From positions 80,119 through 144,118 of the forward strand of contig NZ_JACJTD010000019.1 in assembly GCF_014698505.1 (NCBI RefSeq): DNA of 64,000 nucleotides. The letters run 5' to 3'. This document shows positions 26,020 through 36,765 of the stretch, piece by piece; positions within the stretch are counted from its first letter, which is position 1; each line of letters begins with the position of its first letter. The translations under genes were made by a program, and so were the position numbers. Source of the stretch: Nostoc foliaceum FACHB-393 (GTDB taxonomy: Bacteria; Cyanobacteriota; Cyanobacteriia; Cyanobacteriales; Nostocaceae). Under the pieces are notes generated by a model. It made no database searches. It worked only from the letters and a program-made list of their open reading frames with translations, and was not told where the DNA came from.

Positions 26020-29000
26020 CTAAGCCACGACACTAGCAGAAAAAACGAAATCATTTGTTGTAAGGCTTGTTGAGGTAATTCCAAGTAATGAAGCCAACTC
26101 TGTATTTCCGGTTTTCACCAAAGTGTCACTACCTTGTTGCAGTAGCGTTAGATCACTAAATTGAGTGACGCTGATACCACCAATGCCAATCACGTCAATC
26201 CCGATCGCAAAATCAGTCACAATGTTCTTGCTAGTTGGCAGGCTAGCGTTAGCAATCCAAAACTGATCAGCACCAGCACCACCACTCAGGCTATTACTAC
26301 CCTGTTGGCCAGCAAACAGAATGTCATCACCATCACCACCAGATAGAGAGTCATCGACATTAGAGAAGAGTTTGTCATCTCCAGAACCAGCGTAAAGACG
26401 GTTATTACTGCCGTTACTGGTGAGGGTGTCTTTACCTGAGCCACCGAAGGATAATTGACGAGAACCTTCAATTACTGTCAGGGTATCAGCACCGGCTGCC
26501 CCAAATAGATTATTACTACCAGTGGCTTCAATTACGACAACAAGATCATCACCATTACCGCCATTGGCACTGGTATTTTGAGTCGGGCCATTTTGACCAA
26601 TAAATATCTGATCGTCACCGTCTCCTGTGGACACTGAAGAGTCATTACCCACAAGCACCGTGTCATCCCCGTTCCCGGTTTGGATGGTGTTACCTTGAGT
26701 AGCCTCGACAAAATCTGCTCCATCACCTGTAAATAAGGTTTGATTTGGCTGGGCTGTAATATCATCGCTGGTTGTGGAGCCAAACTTAATTTCTTCAGCT
26801 TTTGGCTGACCTAAACCAGGAGCAAGGTTGAGGGGATTCTCCAGCTTTAAGAGAATAATTTCATTGTTGTCTATGACTGGATTCTGAGGATCATCTCCAG
26901 GACGACCTGTTGAAAAGGGATAGTTGTTGTCATTAGCTACCAAAATGGTGTTTTTATCAACAACTAAAACATTTTCAATTGTTACAAATGGGAAGTCAAA
27001 GGTGGTTTTACCATCTCCGTTGAGGTCGTTGGGGTCTTGAATATTCAACAAGTCTGCAACTTCTTCTTTGACTACATAGCCATTAGAATCTGTTTTAGAC
27101 AAGTCTATTTTGAAAATTTTCTTGAATTGAGCAGAAGTTCCTTGACCGCCATCCCGCTCAACGACTAAATACTCATTGTCATTAATGACTGCTAGATCAC
27201 CGATCGCATACGCGGGATTTTCCAACTTGTAGTAAAGTTTATTACCAGTGTACTCGCGGCTGGCAATATCAAATTCGTTAATCCGCAAAGCACCGGAAGC
27301 ATCACCTTGAACCGTACCCTCTAGCAGCATATAGAGCTTGGTTTTGCTGGCGTTGATTGCTCCACCCTCAAAACCTTTAGAGCCACCCAAGTTAGCAAAA
27401 GCATCTCCTGAAAGAACATCGGGGTTTTGTGGCGATCGCACTAAGTTATTCTGAGGATCACTCAAGAAATCTCGAACTTTATCCCCTGTATCTGGGAAGT
27501 CGGTGAAGAGTGCATCTACCCCTAATTGAAAGAACTGCTGAAATTCTAGTTCTGGATTCCCTTGGTAATCTGCTGCTAAATACAGGTCTTCATCGCGGAA
27601 GGTGTAAGGATGAACCTGTAAACCTGCATTGTGAGCATCTTGAATTAAGGTAGTGGGAGGTAACAGTGTCTTGTCAGCATCATTTACTGTTCCATCGCCA
27701 TTGACATCATCTGCCAAACCATCGTTATTAGCATCAGTGCCTTTGACACTGACAATTAACCGCTTCCAAGGGCCAATGCCATCAGCATAGGTAGCGATTT
27801 CAGCCAAACCTTCTGGAGTTCGTAAATCACCATACGTCCGAAGGTCGTCACTGACTTCAAAATCATAAGGCTGAGTCTCTATGATCTCACCGTTTAGCTC
27901 AATGCCTGCTGCATCTAGAAGCTGGATCAGAGGAATATCTACGCCTGCCTCTGGCATAATGCGATCGTGGAGATCCTTGAGATTACCAACTTCAAAGGAT
28001 TGGATGAAGATCCGACTGGGATCGGTGAAATTCTCAGCCTTGAGTGTATCGATGAGGATTTCACTGATGTTTCTGTTAATTTTCTCGGTAGTGCCTACGT
28101 AAGTAGCTTCTTCGGCAGAATAGGTGGGATGCTTAGTTTCAGGATAGATGCCAATCTTTTTACCCGTCTGGGCTTCAACTTCTTTAACCAAGTCGATGAT
28201 TTCGGCGAGGGTGGGAATTTCAAATTGACCATTGAAGGATTGGTCGCGGAAAGGTACACGCTGTATCGCTTTTAAAGTCTTGATTTCTTCTAAAGTGAAG
28301 TCTTCAGCGAACCAACCAGTGATTTCAGTTCCATCTAGACTGACTGTTTTCTTGCGATCGGCAAACTGTGGATATTTGGTAATATCGTAAACGTCTGTAG
28401 TTGTATTGCTTAAATTAAGAGTGCCATCAGCATTCAAAATTGCCAAAGCAGGCTCATGACGAGCAATTAATACCCCATCTTTTGTAACTACTAAATCAGG
28501 CTCAATAAAATCAGCGCCATCGGCAATTGCTTGTTTGTAAGCTTCTAGAGTATGTTCTGGAAGCTTTCCACTTGCACCTCTATGACCAAGAATTTTAGGT
28601 GCTCCTCCATCTAGAGTTTTGAAGAAGTCAGGTGTAGCAATGGGAGCTTCTAACAGTTTACCAGTGGCATCAAAATGCAGTAGGTAAGGGCCAAACTCTT
28701 CTCCAACCCAAATTGTCCCGTCTTTATCAAAGACGAATGATTCTACATCAAAATCTGCACCAGTTAGTAATCTTTCAGAACTTCCTTCATTAACTATTTG
28801 GAAAGGAATCTTGTTATTGGGATCAGATAGTTGAATGTAGTCTAAAATTTTAACAGTGCCATCTCCATTTTCTGTTCCCTTAAAATTTGGGTCTAGACGA
28901 TGGATGCGTAACAGAAAGTCTTCACTATTATCTTTGCTGCCATAACCATTATCTGACAGAAAGTACAAAGAGTCATTATTAGCAAACTGTACACCACTGA

Positions 29001-29127
29001 AGCCCTGTATTGGCTGTCCTGGGAAAGGCCCCGTTCTGCCATTCCCTGAAATTTCCTCACCAGAAACTGGCCCATCACTATAGGTATCAGCAGGTAAAGA
29101 GGCAAAGCCTACTAATTCAATTGCCAT
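26020..29127 (-). CDS. Secreted phytase-like esterase with inserted glycerophosphodiesterase domain and RTX tail
   Basis: The 1035-residue protein has an esterase-like phytase beta-propeller in two parts, about 1-175 ([57 protein letters not shown]) and about 575-800 ([43 protein letters not shown]). Between them sits a GDPD domain (about 178-560) with [48 protein letters not shown] and QSFEV, and an EF-hand-like insert [24 protein letters not shown]-type GGxGxD repeats (about 810-990) and a hydrophobic end ([11 protein letters not shown]) match type I secretion signals. The likely job is extracellular hydrolysis of glycerophosphodiesters and other phosphate esters. Terminator at 25943-25974. 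Confidence 0.85.
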   Translation of the reverse strand: MAIELVGFASLPADTYSDGPVSGEEISGNGRTGPFPGQPIQGFSGVQFANNDSLYFLSDNGYGSKDNSEDFLLRIHRLDPNFKGTENGDGTVKILDYIQLSDPNNKIPFQIVNEGSSERLLTGADFDVESFVFDKDGTIWVGEEFGPYLLHFDATGKLLEAPIATPDFFKTLDGGAPKILGHRGASGKLPEHTLEAYKQAIADGADFIEPDLVVTKDGVLIARHEPALAILNADGTLNLSNTTTDVYDITKYPQFADRKKTVSLDGTEITGWFAEDFTLEEIKTLKAIQRVPFRDQSFNGQFEIPTLAEIIDLVKEVEAQTGKKIGIYPETKHPTYSAEEATYVGTTEKINRNISEILIDTLKAENFTDPSRIFIQSFEVGNLKDLHDRIMPEAGVDIPLIQLLDAAGIELNGEIIETQPYDFEVSDDLRTYGDLRTPEGLAEIATYADGIGPWKRLIVSVKGTDANNDGLADDVNGDGTVNDADKTLLPPTTLIQDAHNAGLQVHPYTFRDEDLYLAADYQGNPELEFQQFFQLGVDALFTDFPDTGDKVRDFLSDPQNNLVRSPQNPDVLSGDAFANLGGSKGFEGGAINASKTKLYMLLEGTVQGDASGALRINEFDIASREYTGNKLYYKLENPAYAIGDLAVINDNEYLVVERDGGQGTSAQFKKIFKIDLSKTDSNGYVVKEEVADLLNIQDPNDLNGDGKTTFDFPFVTIENVLVVDKNTILVANDNNYPFSTGRPGDDPQNPVIDNNEIILLKLENPLNLAPGLGQPKAEEIKFGSTTSDDITAQPNQTLFTGDGADFVEATQGNTIQTGNGDDTVLVGNDSSVSTGDGDDQIFIGQNGPTQNTSANGGNGDDLVVVIEATGSNNLFGAAGADTLTVIEGSRQLSFGGSGKDTLTSNGSNNRLYAGSGDDKLFSNVDDSLSGGDGDDILFAGQQGSNSLSGGAGADQFWIANASLPTSKNIVTDFAIGIDVIGIGGISVTQFSDLTLLQQGSDTLVKTGNTELASLLGITSTSLTTNDFVFSASVVA

Positions 29128-29875
29128 AATTAGAATGTTGGTTGGGTATTTGGATTTAACTGCTTCGCAAACTAATCAAGTTCTCTCATTGCATCACTTG
29201 TGGAAAAAACAAATCATGTTCTCACGCTAAAAACCGGAATTACGGGTAAATTTCAGAATTACAATACTACAGTTACAGAAAGTCCGTTAAGTCCGATTTT
29301 GTGATTAACAGCGAGAATACATTTATAAAAAATGCATTTTCTCAGAGTTATCGAAAGCTTAAAAAATGAGAATTTGATGCCAACTACTAATCTGTGTTAG
29401 TGAGTAATGAGTGTAGAAGGATTAGATACAGAATTGAAATCTGTTGATAGTAATATGAGAGAACTTAGCTCGCACTAAAGATGGTTCCATGAAAAGATTA
29501 AGAAAACAATAAGTTAACTGGAAGAAATGATTAAAATACACTCAACAAAAAAATAATATTTATGGAAATATAATAGATTGATGCCGGAAAGCTAATCTAT
29601 TCTATTGGGACGATGAATGAAATCCAATAATTAAAGTTCGGAATATCTATTTTGGTCATTAAACTATTTATTGATGTTTTTAAATAGGTAAAGCTTGATT
29701 ATTTTTGGCTTGAATTGGCTAGCGATCGCGTCAATTTTACTGTTACTTGTAATGGCTTATAAATTCATTAAAATCTTTGCAAAACGTGAAATATTTAGAT
29801 TCCCGACTTCTTAAATAAGTCGGGAATCTTGTTGTTCAAGAATGATTTAGGATTGAGATAACGCTAGGCAACAAA
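29128..29875. other. Intergenic region between the two phytase-type genes
   Basis: No gene in 748 AT-rich bases. It contains the terminator of the 1807-residue protein gene (29798-29828) and the promoter of the next gene. I see no clear Pho box, but I cannot exclude one by eye. Confidence 0.5.
29798..29828 (-). terminator. Hairpin at the end of the 1807-residue protein gene
   Basis: GATTCCCGACTT and AAGTCGGGAATC pair perfectly over 12 bp with a 7-base loop; the minus strand continues TAAATATTT. It lies about 50 bases after the stop codon. Confidence 0.7.
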
Positions 29876-32800
29876 CTAAGCCACAACGCTAGCAGAGAAA
29901 ACGAAGTCATTTGCAGTTAGGCTAGTTGAGGTAATTCCTAGCAATAAAACTAACTCTGTATTTCCTGTTTTCACTAAAGTGTCATTACCCTGTTGCGACA
30001 GCGTTAGCCCACAAAATTGAGTTACGCCAACACCGCCAAGCCCAATTTTGTCAATCCCGACTGTAAAATCAGTCACGATGTTATTACTAATTGGCAGACT
30101 ACCATTAGCAATCCAGAATTGGTCAGCACCAGCACCACCACTGAGGCGATTACTACCTCCTTGACCAGCAAATATCACATCATCACCATCGCCACCAAAT
30201 AGCGAATCATTGATATTGGAGAAAAGTTTGTCATCTCCAGAACTACCGTAGAGACGATTATTGCTACCCCCACTACTAAGGGTATCATTGCCTGAACCAC
30301 CGAATAATGATTGGCGAGAACCTTCAATTACTGTGAGAGTATCATCACCAGCCCCACCAAACAAATTATTACTACCACTGGCTTCTATCATGACAATCAA
30401 ATCATCACCATTGCCACCATCAGCATTGGTATTTTTAGCGGGGCCATTTTGGCCAATAAATATCTGATCGTTACCCTCTCCCCCGAATACTGAAGAGTTA
30501 CTCCCTGCAAGTAGAGTGTCATCACCTTTTCCAGCGTCGATTGTGTTACCTTCAATACCTTCTACAAAGTCTGCGCCGTCACCTGCACTAAAGAATTGTC
30601 CTGGCTCAAGATTGACAGTATCACTGTTGCTAGAACCAAAACCGTTCGGGAAAGGAGGCTCTACAACTGTTAGGTTATTGGGTAATTCCAGAATGCCGAG
30701 TTTTTCAGCAGGTGTATTACCCGTAACGTTGAAGTCGTTGTCGTTAAGCAAAGCTAGAGTGTTGGGTGCTACCAGCGCCAAACCTTCTAATTTTTCTACT
30801 CCGGTGTAACCCAACTGAGCAGCATTAGCGATTAGGCTTTTGGTGACAGGGGTGATATTGGCAGTAGCTAACTCGGCAGAAGTAAGTTGTTCAATGGTTT
30901 TATCCGCTGGCAAGGTAAAGTTAGCAGGGTTGTTGATGTTGGTCGCCCCGGCTAAATCAATTTGGTAAATTAGTTTATTGCCAGCAGATGTAGCATTGTC
31001 ATCTCGCTCAATTACGGCAAATTTGCCGTTACCCAAGGAGACTGCATCGCCAATTTTATCAGTTGCAGGGAGACCTTCCAGGAGATATAAATACTCTGCT
31101 GTCACCTGCTTGGTGACAATATCAAACTCTAGAATTCTCAGGTTGAGAGAACTTCTGGAAGTCGCATCATTGGCGACATCTGGATTATCAATTGGACTCT
31201 GGATAAAGGCATATAATTTATTACCTTCCAGGGCGACAGCTTCAAATCCTCGGTTATTGCGGCGTTGAGCGTAAACATTTGGCAATACCTCAGTGCCAAA
31301 TATTCCAGGGGGTTGATCTGGGTTGGGTGCAGTGGCAGTTCCTTGAGGAATAAAGCGGTCAATTAATTTACCATTAACATCAAAGTGATAAATTGCCGGG
31401 CGGTATTCATCTACCATCCAGTAATCTCCATTTTTCGCAATTACAATCCCTTCTAAGTCAGCACCCAAAGGATCGTTAGCTAGGATATTGTTGTCTAAGT
31501 CAACGGCAATTTCATCTGTGTAGGCTAAACCGTTTCCTACAGCTTGCAAATTAGGCAATCCAGTTAATGGCGTTGTCCCATCTTGGCGGAATAGTCCCGT
31601 TCTCTTGGTAATATTGATTTCACCTGTGCTGCGGTTGAGTTCAAAGCTGACTATTTCTGGCTGGAAGTCGGGTAATAAAAATGGTCTGTTTACACCATCA
31701 GGTTCTCCATTGGGGCCTCGGTCTGTGTGGGTGACAAACTTCAGATTCCCATTTGCTGCAAACCCTTGGAAATACAAACCAGAGAAACCACCTAACAAAA
31801 TATCTTGATTTTCAGAGGTTGTTCCTAACTTGGGTAAGTTGTCAAATTCATAGATAGTCAGTTTGGGTTGAGCAACAGGATTGCGTGGATCGTAACTGGT
31901 GGTGTCAATAGTTAGAGAATTGGGGAAAGCATTGGCAATATTTTCCCAAGGCACCAGCTTGAAGTTAGAACTGATATTTTCTTCTTCACCTTCATCGCTG
32001 ACTATTGTGGCAGGTTCATTGGAACCATCTTGAGTCACAAATAAACCAAATGGAAAGTTAGGCCCCAGTGGCACGTTAATTACTTCTGCGCCGTCTGACT
32101 CTTGTACGCTGTCAATTGGCCCATTGTTTCCAACAGCAAAGTTACCTACATATTCGTTGTTACCTTCACGAGTGTAGGCAACAAAGGTGTTGTCGCCTTG
32201 GCTGGATGCTAATAAGTAGCCTGTGCCATTTTTGCCGTAATAAATGGTCAGTCCTTCTACGTCATCGGTAAGGTTAGTACCACCTAAATCTCTGACTTGA
32301 TCAATTAGCTTACCAGTTGTGCCACCGTTTGGTTCTGCTTGGAACTTCCAGATACCGACATTTTCCTGGCCGATGTAGAGGAAACCAGTTTCCTGGTCTA
32401 CTACCATACCCTCTGTTTGAGGATCGCGTCCTTCAATTGTTGGTACGGTAAATTCTCGGACTCGCTCAATACCAATTTTCCCATTACCTTTGTCAATCAG
32501 TTTAAACTGAGCGACATCTCCGGTTTCGCGGCGACTGGCAAAGACATAATAATCATTGGTGATTGGACTACGGTACAATGCCAGCCCGTAAGCACTCCGA
32601 GAAGATGAAGAATAAGGTTCTGCAAAAGGTAGTCCTTGGAAGAGAGTACTAAGACTGCTGTCGGTAATGTCTTCCAGGTAGTTACCGTCAGTGCCAGGAT
32701 TGGGGTTAATTTTGAAGATTGCTAGTTTATCATTGCCGCGATCGCTAGCTACGGCAATATCAATAGATTGATCGCCTAATTTAAAACCGTATTGCAGGTC

Positions 32801-35299
32801 AATGTTGTTGTAGCGAATACCACCGGGATTAATTGTCTCTAACAAATTACCAGACAAGTCATAAATCCGCAGTCCGCCATTTTTCACTGAGGTTAATACT
32901 AGGCTATCAGCAGAGTTTGTAGCATTAATATAGATGGCAGGATCATCAGCATCGGCCCGTTGATCGACTGGGAGTGTTTCATCATCCAACAAATCGGGAC
33001 GAGTTTCTACTTTGGGTGCAGCAGTTGGAACTAAGTCTGCATTCAGCGTGAGGATTTGGGTAAATTGGCTCTGGTTGAAGTTGTTGTCACTTACCAGCAC
33101 AATCGACTGGCTACCATCTGCTAATTTGGGGCCAAAGGTGATGCCTTCGATGTTATCTGTACCGTTAGGCAAATCCAGATCATTTAAATTTAATAGCAGA
33201 CGTTTTTGAGCAGGTTGGATAGTGGCTATTTGCTCAGTACTCAGATTATTCAGAGAATCGTAGAAGCTAATATCTGTTGATCCTTGCAGGGAAACTTCGT
33301 AGATTTTGATAGTGTTGCCTACACCTTGGGCAAAGGAACGCTCTAACGCCAGCAAGGTTCCTCGGTTATCGATCGCAAGTAAATCTACTAAACCATTGTC
33401 AGCAAAGCCTGTGCTAGGGTTGGGCACATCCCCGATCGCATCGGTAATGTAAAGATATTCTTTTTCTGGTTGTCCACTAAGCAGATTGTATTGCAGAATT
33501 CGGGAACGGCTGCCGCTACTGAGTGAAGCCCTTAATCCATCTTGAGAAAGTGCGTTTTCGGTAGCGGTGAATAGGGTTTTTTGGTCGGGAGTGATGGTGA
33601 GGCTTTCAAATCCCAAATTATTGTAAACACCTGATGTCTGCGTGTCACCTGCATCTACAATACCGTTGCCGTTGGTATCTTCAACTACTGGTAGGAATTT
33701 GCTGGGGACAAATAGCGATCCTATTTCTTGACCCGTTGTCAGGGAAAATTCCTTAATAAAGGGATCGCTAACTCTACCTGCACCAGGATTAACTTCACCC
33801 TCTGAAGAGATGAAAACAGTACCATTGTTAGTTAAAGCAATGCCTTCTGGGTCAATGCTAAATGTTGCAAATAAGTTGCCATTGCTATCTTTCAGAGGTG
33901 TGACATTGGTAAAAGTCACCCCAGTATCAGTAGTGAAAGTATAGAAGCGGGCGGGGCCAAATTGCGAGCGATCGTCTGAGATAGCGTAGTAGCGGTTATT
34001 CGCAGCATCATAAGTGACACCAGATAGTCCGCCCACCGGAGTCTGTACCCCATTCACAGTTCCCGCAACGCCAGCAGGAATAAAGCCAGTAACAAAGGTA
34101 GTTTGTTCCAGAAATCCTGCACGAGGAATGGTTTTACCTGGTTCATTTGGCCCAGTTTGCACATCTGTAAATACTAAGCGATGGTCAGAACTGGGGAAGG
34201 GAAAAGTACCTACCAAGGGAAATGTCGGGTCAGTATTCAGAGGCCAAAATACTCCTGATTTGGCAATTGTCAGGTTAGCGGACGGTAGCACATAATCAGT
34301 CCGCAGGTTTCCGGGAGCTGTATCAGCAAAGTCTGCGGTGTCAAAGCTAGGATTACCCTTTTGGCTAGCGTTTGCACCACCCTGCAAATCTGCTTGTTGG
34401 GAGCCACCAAGACTAGTAGGGATGACATTAGTATTAATATTGGGATTTTGCAACAGTTGGCGAATAGCATTGTCAAAACTATCACCATCTAACGGGTCAG
34501 CATTTTGATCGCCCGCAATTACAAAGCTTGACCCAGCAGCAATCCCGCCTGTTTTACCTTCATCATCATATATGTAATTACTTTTACCAGGAGTAATATA
34601 ATCTGCCCAAAAGCGGATCTCGTCGTGGTTGCGCTTACCATTGCGGTCTTCCGGCCCATCAAAGGTTGGGGGTGTGGGGTGGCTGGCGAGGACATGAATT
34701 GTCTCTCCGTTCACCTGGATAGGTACATCCCAATGACTTTTAGAAGAAAGGCGTAAAACTGCCAGTTCCTCCTGAGAATACCAATCATTTAGCTGTGGTG
34801 TTGTAGGATCATCGGGAAGCAAAGCATTGGGCATATCCTTCCAGAGGAAGTTTTGGAAGGTGCGGATGTTGGCGGTGTCGATGGGATATTTGGACAGCAA
34901 TAACATCCCATATTGACCAGGAAAATCACCGAATCCAAAGGCATCATCGCCATATCCTGGTGTACCTGGGGTTGTAACTACTGTACTGTTGTTATTCAAG
35001 TCAAAATCAGAGGCGATACCCGTGTTGGAGGGAGCGATGTAGAAGTAGGGGTAGTCAACGGGAGCCGAACCGTTTTGGCTGATGGCTAAATAATTTTGCT
35101 GAAATAGTTGAACTGCCTCCTGAGAGTAGTCAAACTCATTGATTAGCAGCACATCGGGGTTGTTAAGCTGGATTATTTCTGCAATAGCTTTTGCTTGAGC
35201 ATTATCGGGAGTTGACAAATCGGTAACTAATTCACCTTGAGCGCTGCGGTTGAGGGAAGCATTGAATTGGGAAAAGCGGATTGTATTATTAGTTACCAT
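29876..35299 (-). CDS. Giant secreted nuclease/phytase multidomain protein with RTX tail
   Basis: The 1807-residue protein carries, in order, an endonuclease/exonuclease/phosphatase domain (about 1-390: IRFSQFNASLNR, LLINEFD, VLASHPTPPTF, VIAGDQNADP, SSDHRLVF), an esterase-like phytase domain (about 400-760: GGLSGVTYDAANNRYYAISDDRSQ), a beta-propeller (3-)phytase domain (about 763-1130: RADADDPAIYIN, YGLALYRS, TEGMVVDQETGFLYIGQENVGIWKF, DDVEGLTIYYG), a second esterase-like domain (about 1144-1545: GFSGLYFQGFA, DLEGIVIAKNGDYWMVDEYRPAIYHFDVNGK) and RTX repeats (about 1560-1780). No signal peptide is present. It most likely releases phosphate from nucleic acids and phosphate esters outside the cell, exported by the type I system nearby. 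Confidence 0.87.
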   Translation of the reverse strand: MVTNNTIRFSQFNASLNRSAQGELVTDLSTPDNAQAKAIAEIIQLNNPDVLLINEFDYSQEAVQLFQQNYLAISQNGSAPVDYPYFYIAPSNTGIASDFDLNNNSTVVTTPGTPGYGDDAFGFGDFPGQYGMLLLSKYPIDTANIRTFQNFLWKDMPNALLPDDPTTPQLNDWYSQEELAVLRLSSKSHWDVPIQVNGETIHVLASHPTPPTFDGPEDRNGKRNHDEIRFWADYITPGKSNYIYDDEGKTGGIAAGSSFVIAGDQNADPLDGDSFDNAIRQLLQNPNINTNVIPTSLGGSQQADLQGGANASQKGNPSFDTADFADTAPGNLRTDYVLPSANLTIAKSGVFWPLNTDPTFPLVGTFPFPSSDHRLVFTDVQTGPNEPGKTIPRAGFLEQTTFVTGFIPAGVAGTVNGVQTPVGGLSGVTYDAANNRYYAISDDRSQFGPARFYTFTTDTGVTFTNVTPLKDSNGNLFATFSIDPEGIALTNNGTVFISSEGEVNPGAGRVSDPFIKEFSLTTGQEIGSLFVPSKFLPVVEDTNGNGIVDAGDTQTSGVYNNLGFESLTITPDQKTLFTATENALSQDGLRASLSSGSRSRILQYNLLSGQPEKEYLYITDAIGDVPNPSTGFADNGLVDLLAIDNRGTLLALERSFAQGVGNTIKIYEVSLQGSTDISFYDSLNNLSTEQIATIQPAQKRLLLNLNDLDLPNGTDNIEGITFGPKLADGSQSIVLVSDNNFNQSQFTQILTLNADLVPTAAPKVETRPDLLDDETLPVDQRADADDPAIYINATNSADSLVLTSVKNGGLRIYDLSGNLLETINPGGIRYNNIDLQYGFKLGDQSIDIAVASDRGNDKLAIFKINPNPGTDGNYLEDITDSSLSTLFQGLPFAEPYSSSSRSAYGLALYRSPITNDYYVFASRRETGDVAQFKLIDKGNGKIGIERVREFTVPTIEGRDPQTEGMVVDQETGFLYIGQENVGIWKFQAEPNGGTTGKLIDQVRDLGGTNLTDDVEGLTIYYGKNGTGYLLASSQGDNTFVAYTREGNNEYVGNFAVGNNGPIDSVQESDGAEVINVPLGPNFPFGLFVTQDGSNEPATIVSDEGEEENISSNFKLVPWENIANAFPNSLTIDTTSYDPRNPVAQPKLTIYEFDNLPKLGTTSENQDILLGGFSGLYFQGFAANGNLKFVTHTDRGPNGEPDGVNRPFLLPDFQPEIVSFELNRSTGEINITKRTGLFRQDGTTPLTGLPNLQAVGNGLAYTDEIAVDLDNNILANDPLGADLEGIVIAKNGDYWMVDEYRPAIYHFDVNGKLIDRFIPQGTATAPNPDQPPGIFGTEVLPNVYAQRRNNRGFEAVALEGNKLYAFIQSPIDNPDVANDATSRSSLNLRILEFDIVTKQVTAEYLYLLEGLPATDKIGDAVSLGNGKFAVIERDDNATSAGNKLIYQIDLAGATNINNPANFTLPADKTIEQLTSAELATANITPVTKSLIANAAQLGYTGVEKLEGLALVAPNTLALLNDNDFNVTGNTPAEKLGILELPNNLTVVEPPFPNGFGSSNSDTVNLEPGQFFSAGDGADFVEGIEGNTIDAGKGDDTLLAGSNSSVFGGEGNDQIFIGQNGPAKNTNADGGNGDDLIVMIEASGSNNLFGGAGDDTLTVIEGSRQSLFGGSGNDTLSSGGSNNRLYGSSGDDKLFSNINDSLFGGDGDDVIFAGQGGSNRLSGGAGADQFWIANGSLPISNNIVTDFTVGIDKIGLGGVGVTQFCGLTLSQQGNDTLVKTGNTELVLLLGITSTSLTANDFVFSASVVA

Positions 35300-35988
35300 A
35301 AGTTAGTGCTTGGGTAGATTCAAATTTTGCGGAGATTAGTGGTTGTCTGCGGAAACCACAGAACCATTTAGCCCATCTGTTAGTAGTACGCCTTTGTACT
35401 AGGCGCACGTAGACGCTTCCGAAGGATGCGTGGAAAATTTGGAGTATAAAGCTTTAAAAGTAGGGGTACGGTGAACGTAATATCAACATGAACAAGAAAA
35501 AATACGTCTTCTAAACCACTGTTCCTAGAGGTTGTCAGAAGACAGCTACATAACTTTTTAGTATTAGTTCTTAATTGGGCACCCTCAAAGTATCCCAGCT
35601 AGATTAAGAAACAGCTAGCAAAAGGTTAAAACAACAAATGTAATTCTTAACTCATCCCCCGGCTGTAAAAACTTTGCTTTGCTCATTTTTTACAGCTAGG
35701 GGATTTTGAAGTCATTAGTGATTTTTCGTGGCTTTTTCATAGTAATGACTATTGACCAAGACGGCGAATTCACCCCATACATTGAAAGAATGGGGTGAAT
35801 CCGCCGTCTTTCTGTAATTTACCAGACTTGATATTAGTCCACGGAGGTGGACTTTGCTTGTCTAGCAGCGACTTCTAGTCGCCCAATACTTTTAAAACTC
35901 TTAGTCCAACAAAAATTAGGGTAGGCTGTTTGCCCACCCTACAATTCTTCTTAACTGAACTGTTTTGTATCAACTACTGAACCATCAA
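35300..35988. other. Intergenic region rich in hairpins
   Basis: No gene in 689 bases. It holds a Nostoc-type repeat (about 35395-35430), a hairpin with arms CTGTAAAAA/TTTTTACAG (35663-35695), a large inverted repeat (35759-35809, listed separately), and CTTAACTGAACTGT at about 35950, a motif found again at about 37574. The promoter of the giant phytase gene must be at the left end. Confidence 0.55.
35759..35809. repeat. 51-base inverted repeat with 20-base arms
   Basis: Arms AGACGGCGAATTCACCCCAT and ATGGGGTGAATCCGCCGTCT are complementary except for one A-C mismatch, around an 11-base loop. The structure looks like a dispersed repeat rather than a terminator. Confidence 0.85.
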
Positions 35989-36765
35989 TTAGCGGAACTT
36001 ACCAGGATTTAGACGAGCACCGTTAGGTTGAGACTGACGACGAATAGCTACTCCACTCCGCAAATTATTTCCAGTACCACCATCTTTGCGATCGAGGAAA
36101 GGTTTCAGATTAATCCCACCTCTAGACGAGCTAACCCGATTATTACCACTGCCTAGAAGTGTGCGTCCTAAATTATATACTTCGTTGACTCCATTACTGC
36201 GATTGCCATAAGTGTTAACGGCTATAGTCTGCTGTCCGCTGTCAGCAGTAGTCAAGTTTTGAAAAATGCTATTGCGGATAAGAATGGCATCTTTCCCACG
36301 CGGTACTGTCAACACAATTCTACAGGTTGGGTTAACTTCAGTTGTGACGCAGACAATATTTTCGTTATTTTCTACAGATGTCTGGAGTTCTTGTAAGCCA
36401 TCTGGGCGATAAAGTTCTAAACGACTGGCAATTGCTGCACAACGCCTTTGTGCATCCCAACCACCGCCCAAAGCCGCAGGTGCCGCCCAAGGAAAGAATT
36501 GACCTGGTTGACTTTGTGGCTGATACATAACAGTGTACTGACCATTGTAAGTCTGACAGGTAAACCGAGTTGTACCGTCAGCTGAGGGTGAAGGTGGTAT
36601 ACCTGTTGATGTGTCTATTGGGACTGACGATCCACCTGATGGTACTGTTGGTACGACAACGCCATCGCCAGTAGAGTCATATTGAGCCATTGCTGCCGAA
36701 TTGCCCAGACACAAAGATAAGCCAAGGCTGCCCAAAGATATCAATCGAAGCAGTTGTGATGACAT
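35989..36765 (-). CDS. Secreted COP23-domain protein
   Basis: The 258-residue product has a signal peptide (LLRLISLGSLGLSLCLGNSAAMAQ, cleavage expected after AMA) and a COP23 domain (about 45-175: TTRFTCQTYNGQYTVMYQP, WDAQRRCAAIASRLELYRPDGLQELQTS, IVCVTTEVNPTCRIVLTVPRG) with four Cys that can pair. COP23 was named for a circadian-oscillating surface-associated polypeptide in Cyanothece; its molecular role is unknown. The C terminus is low-complexity and basic (RRQSQPNGARLNPGKFR). Confidence 0.85.
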   Translation of the reverse strand: MSSQLLRLISLGSLGLSLCLGNSAAMAQYDSTGDGVVVPTVPSGGSSVPIDTSTGIPPSPSADGTTRFTCQTYNGQYTVMYQPQSQPGQFFPWAAPAALGGGWDAQRRCAAIASRLELYRPDGLQELQTSVENNENIVCVTTEVNPTCRIVLTVPRGKDAILIRNSIFQNLTTADSGQQTIAVNTYGNRSNGVNEVYNLGRTLLGSGNNRVSSSRGGINLKPFLDRKDGGTGNNLRSGVAIRRQSQPNGARLNPGKFR

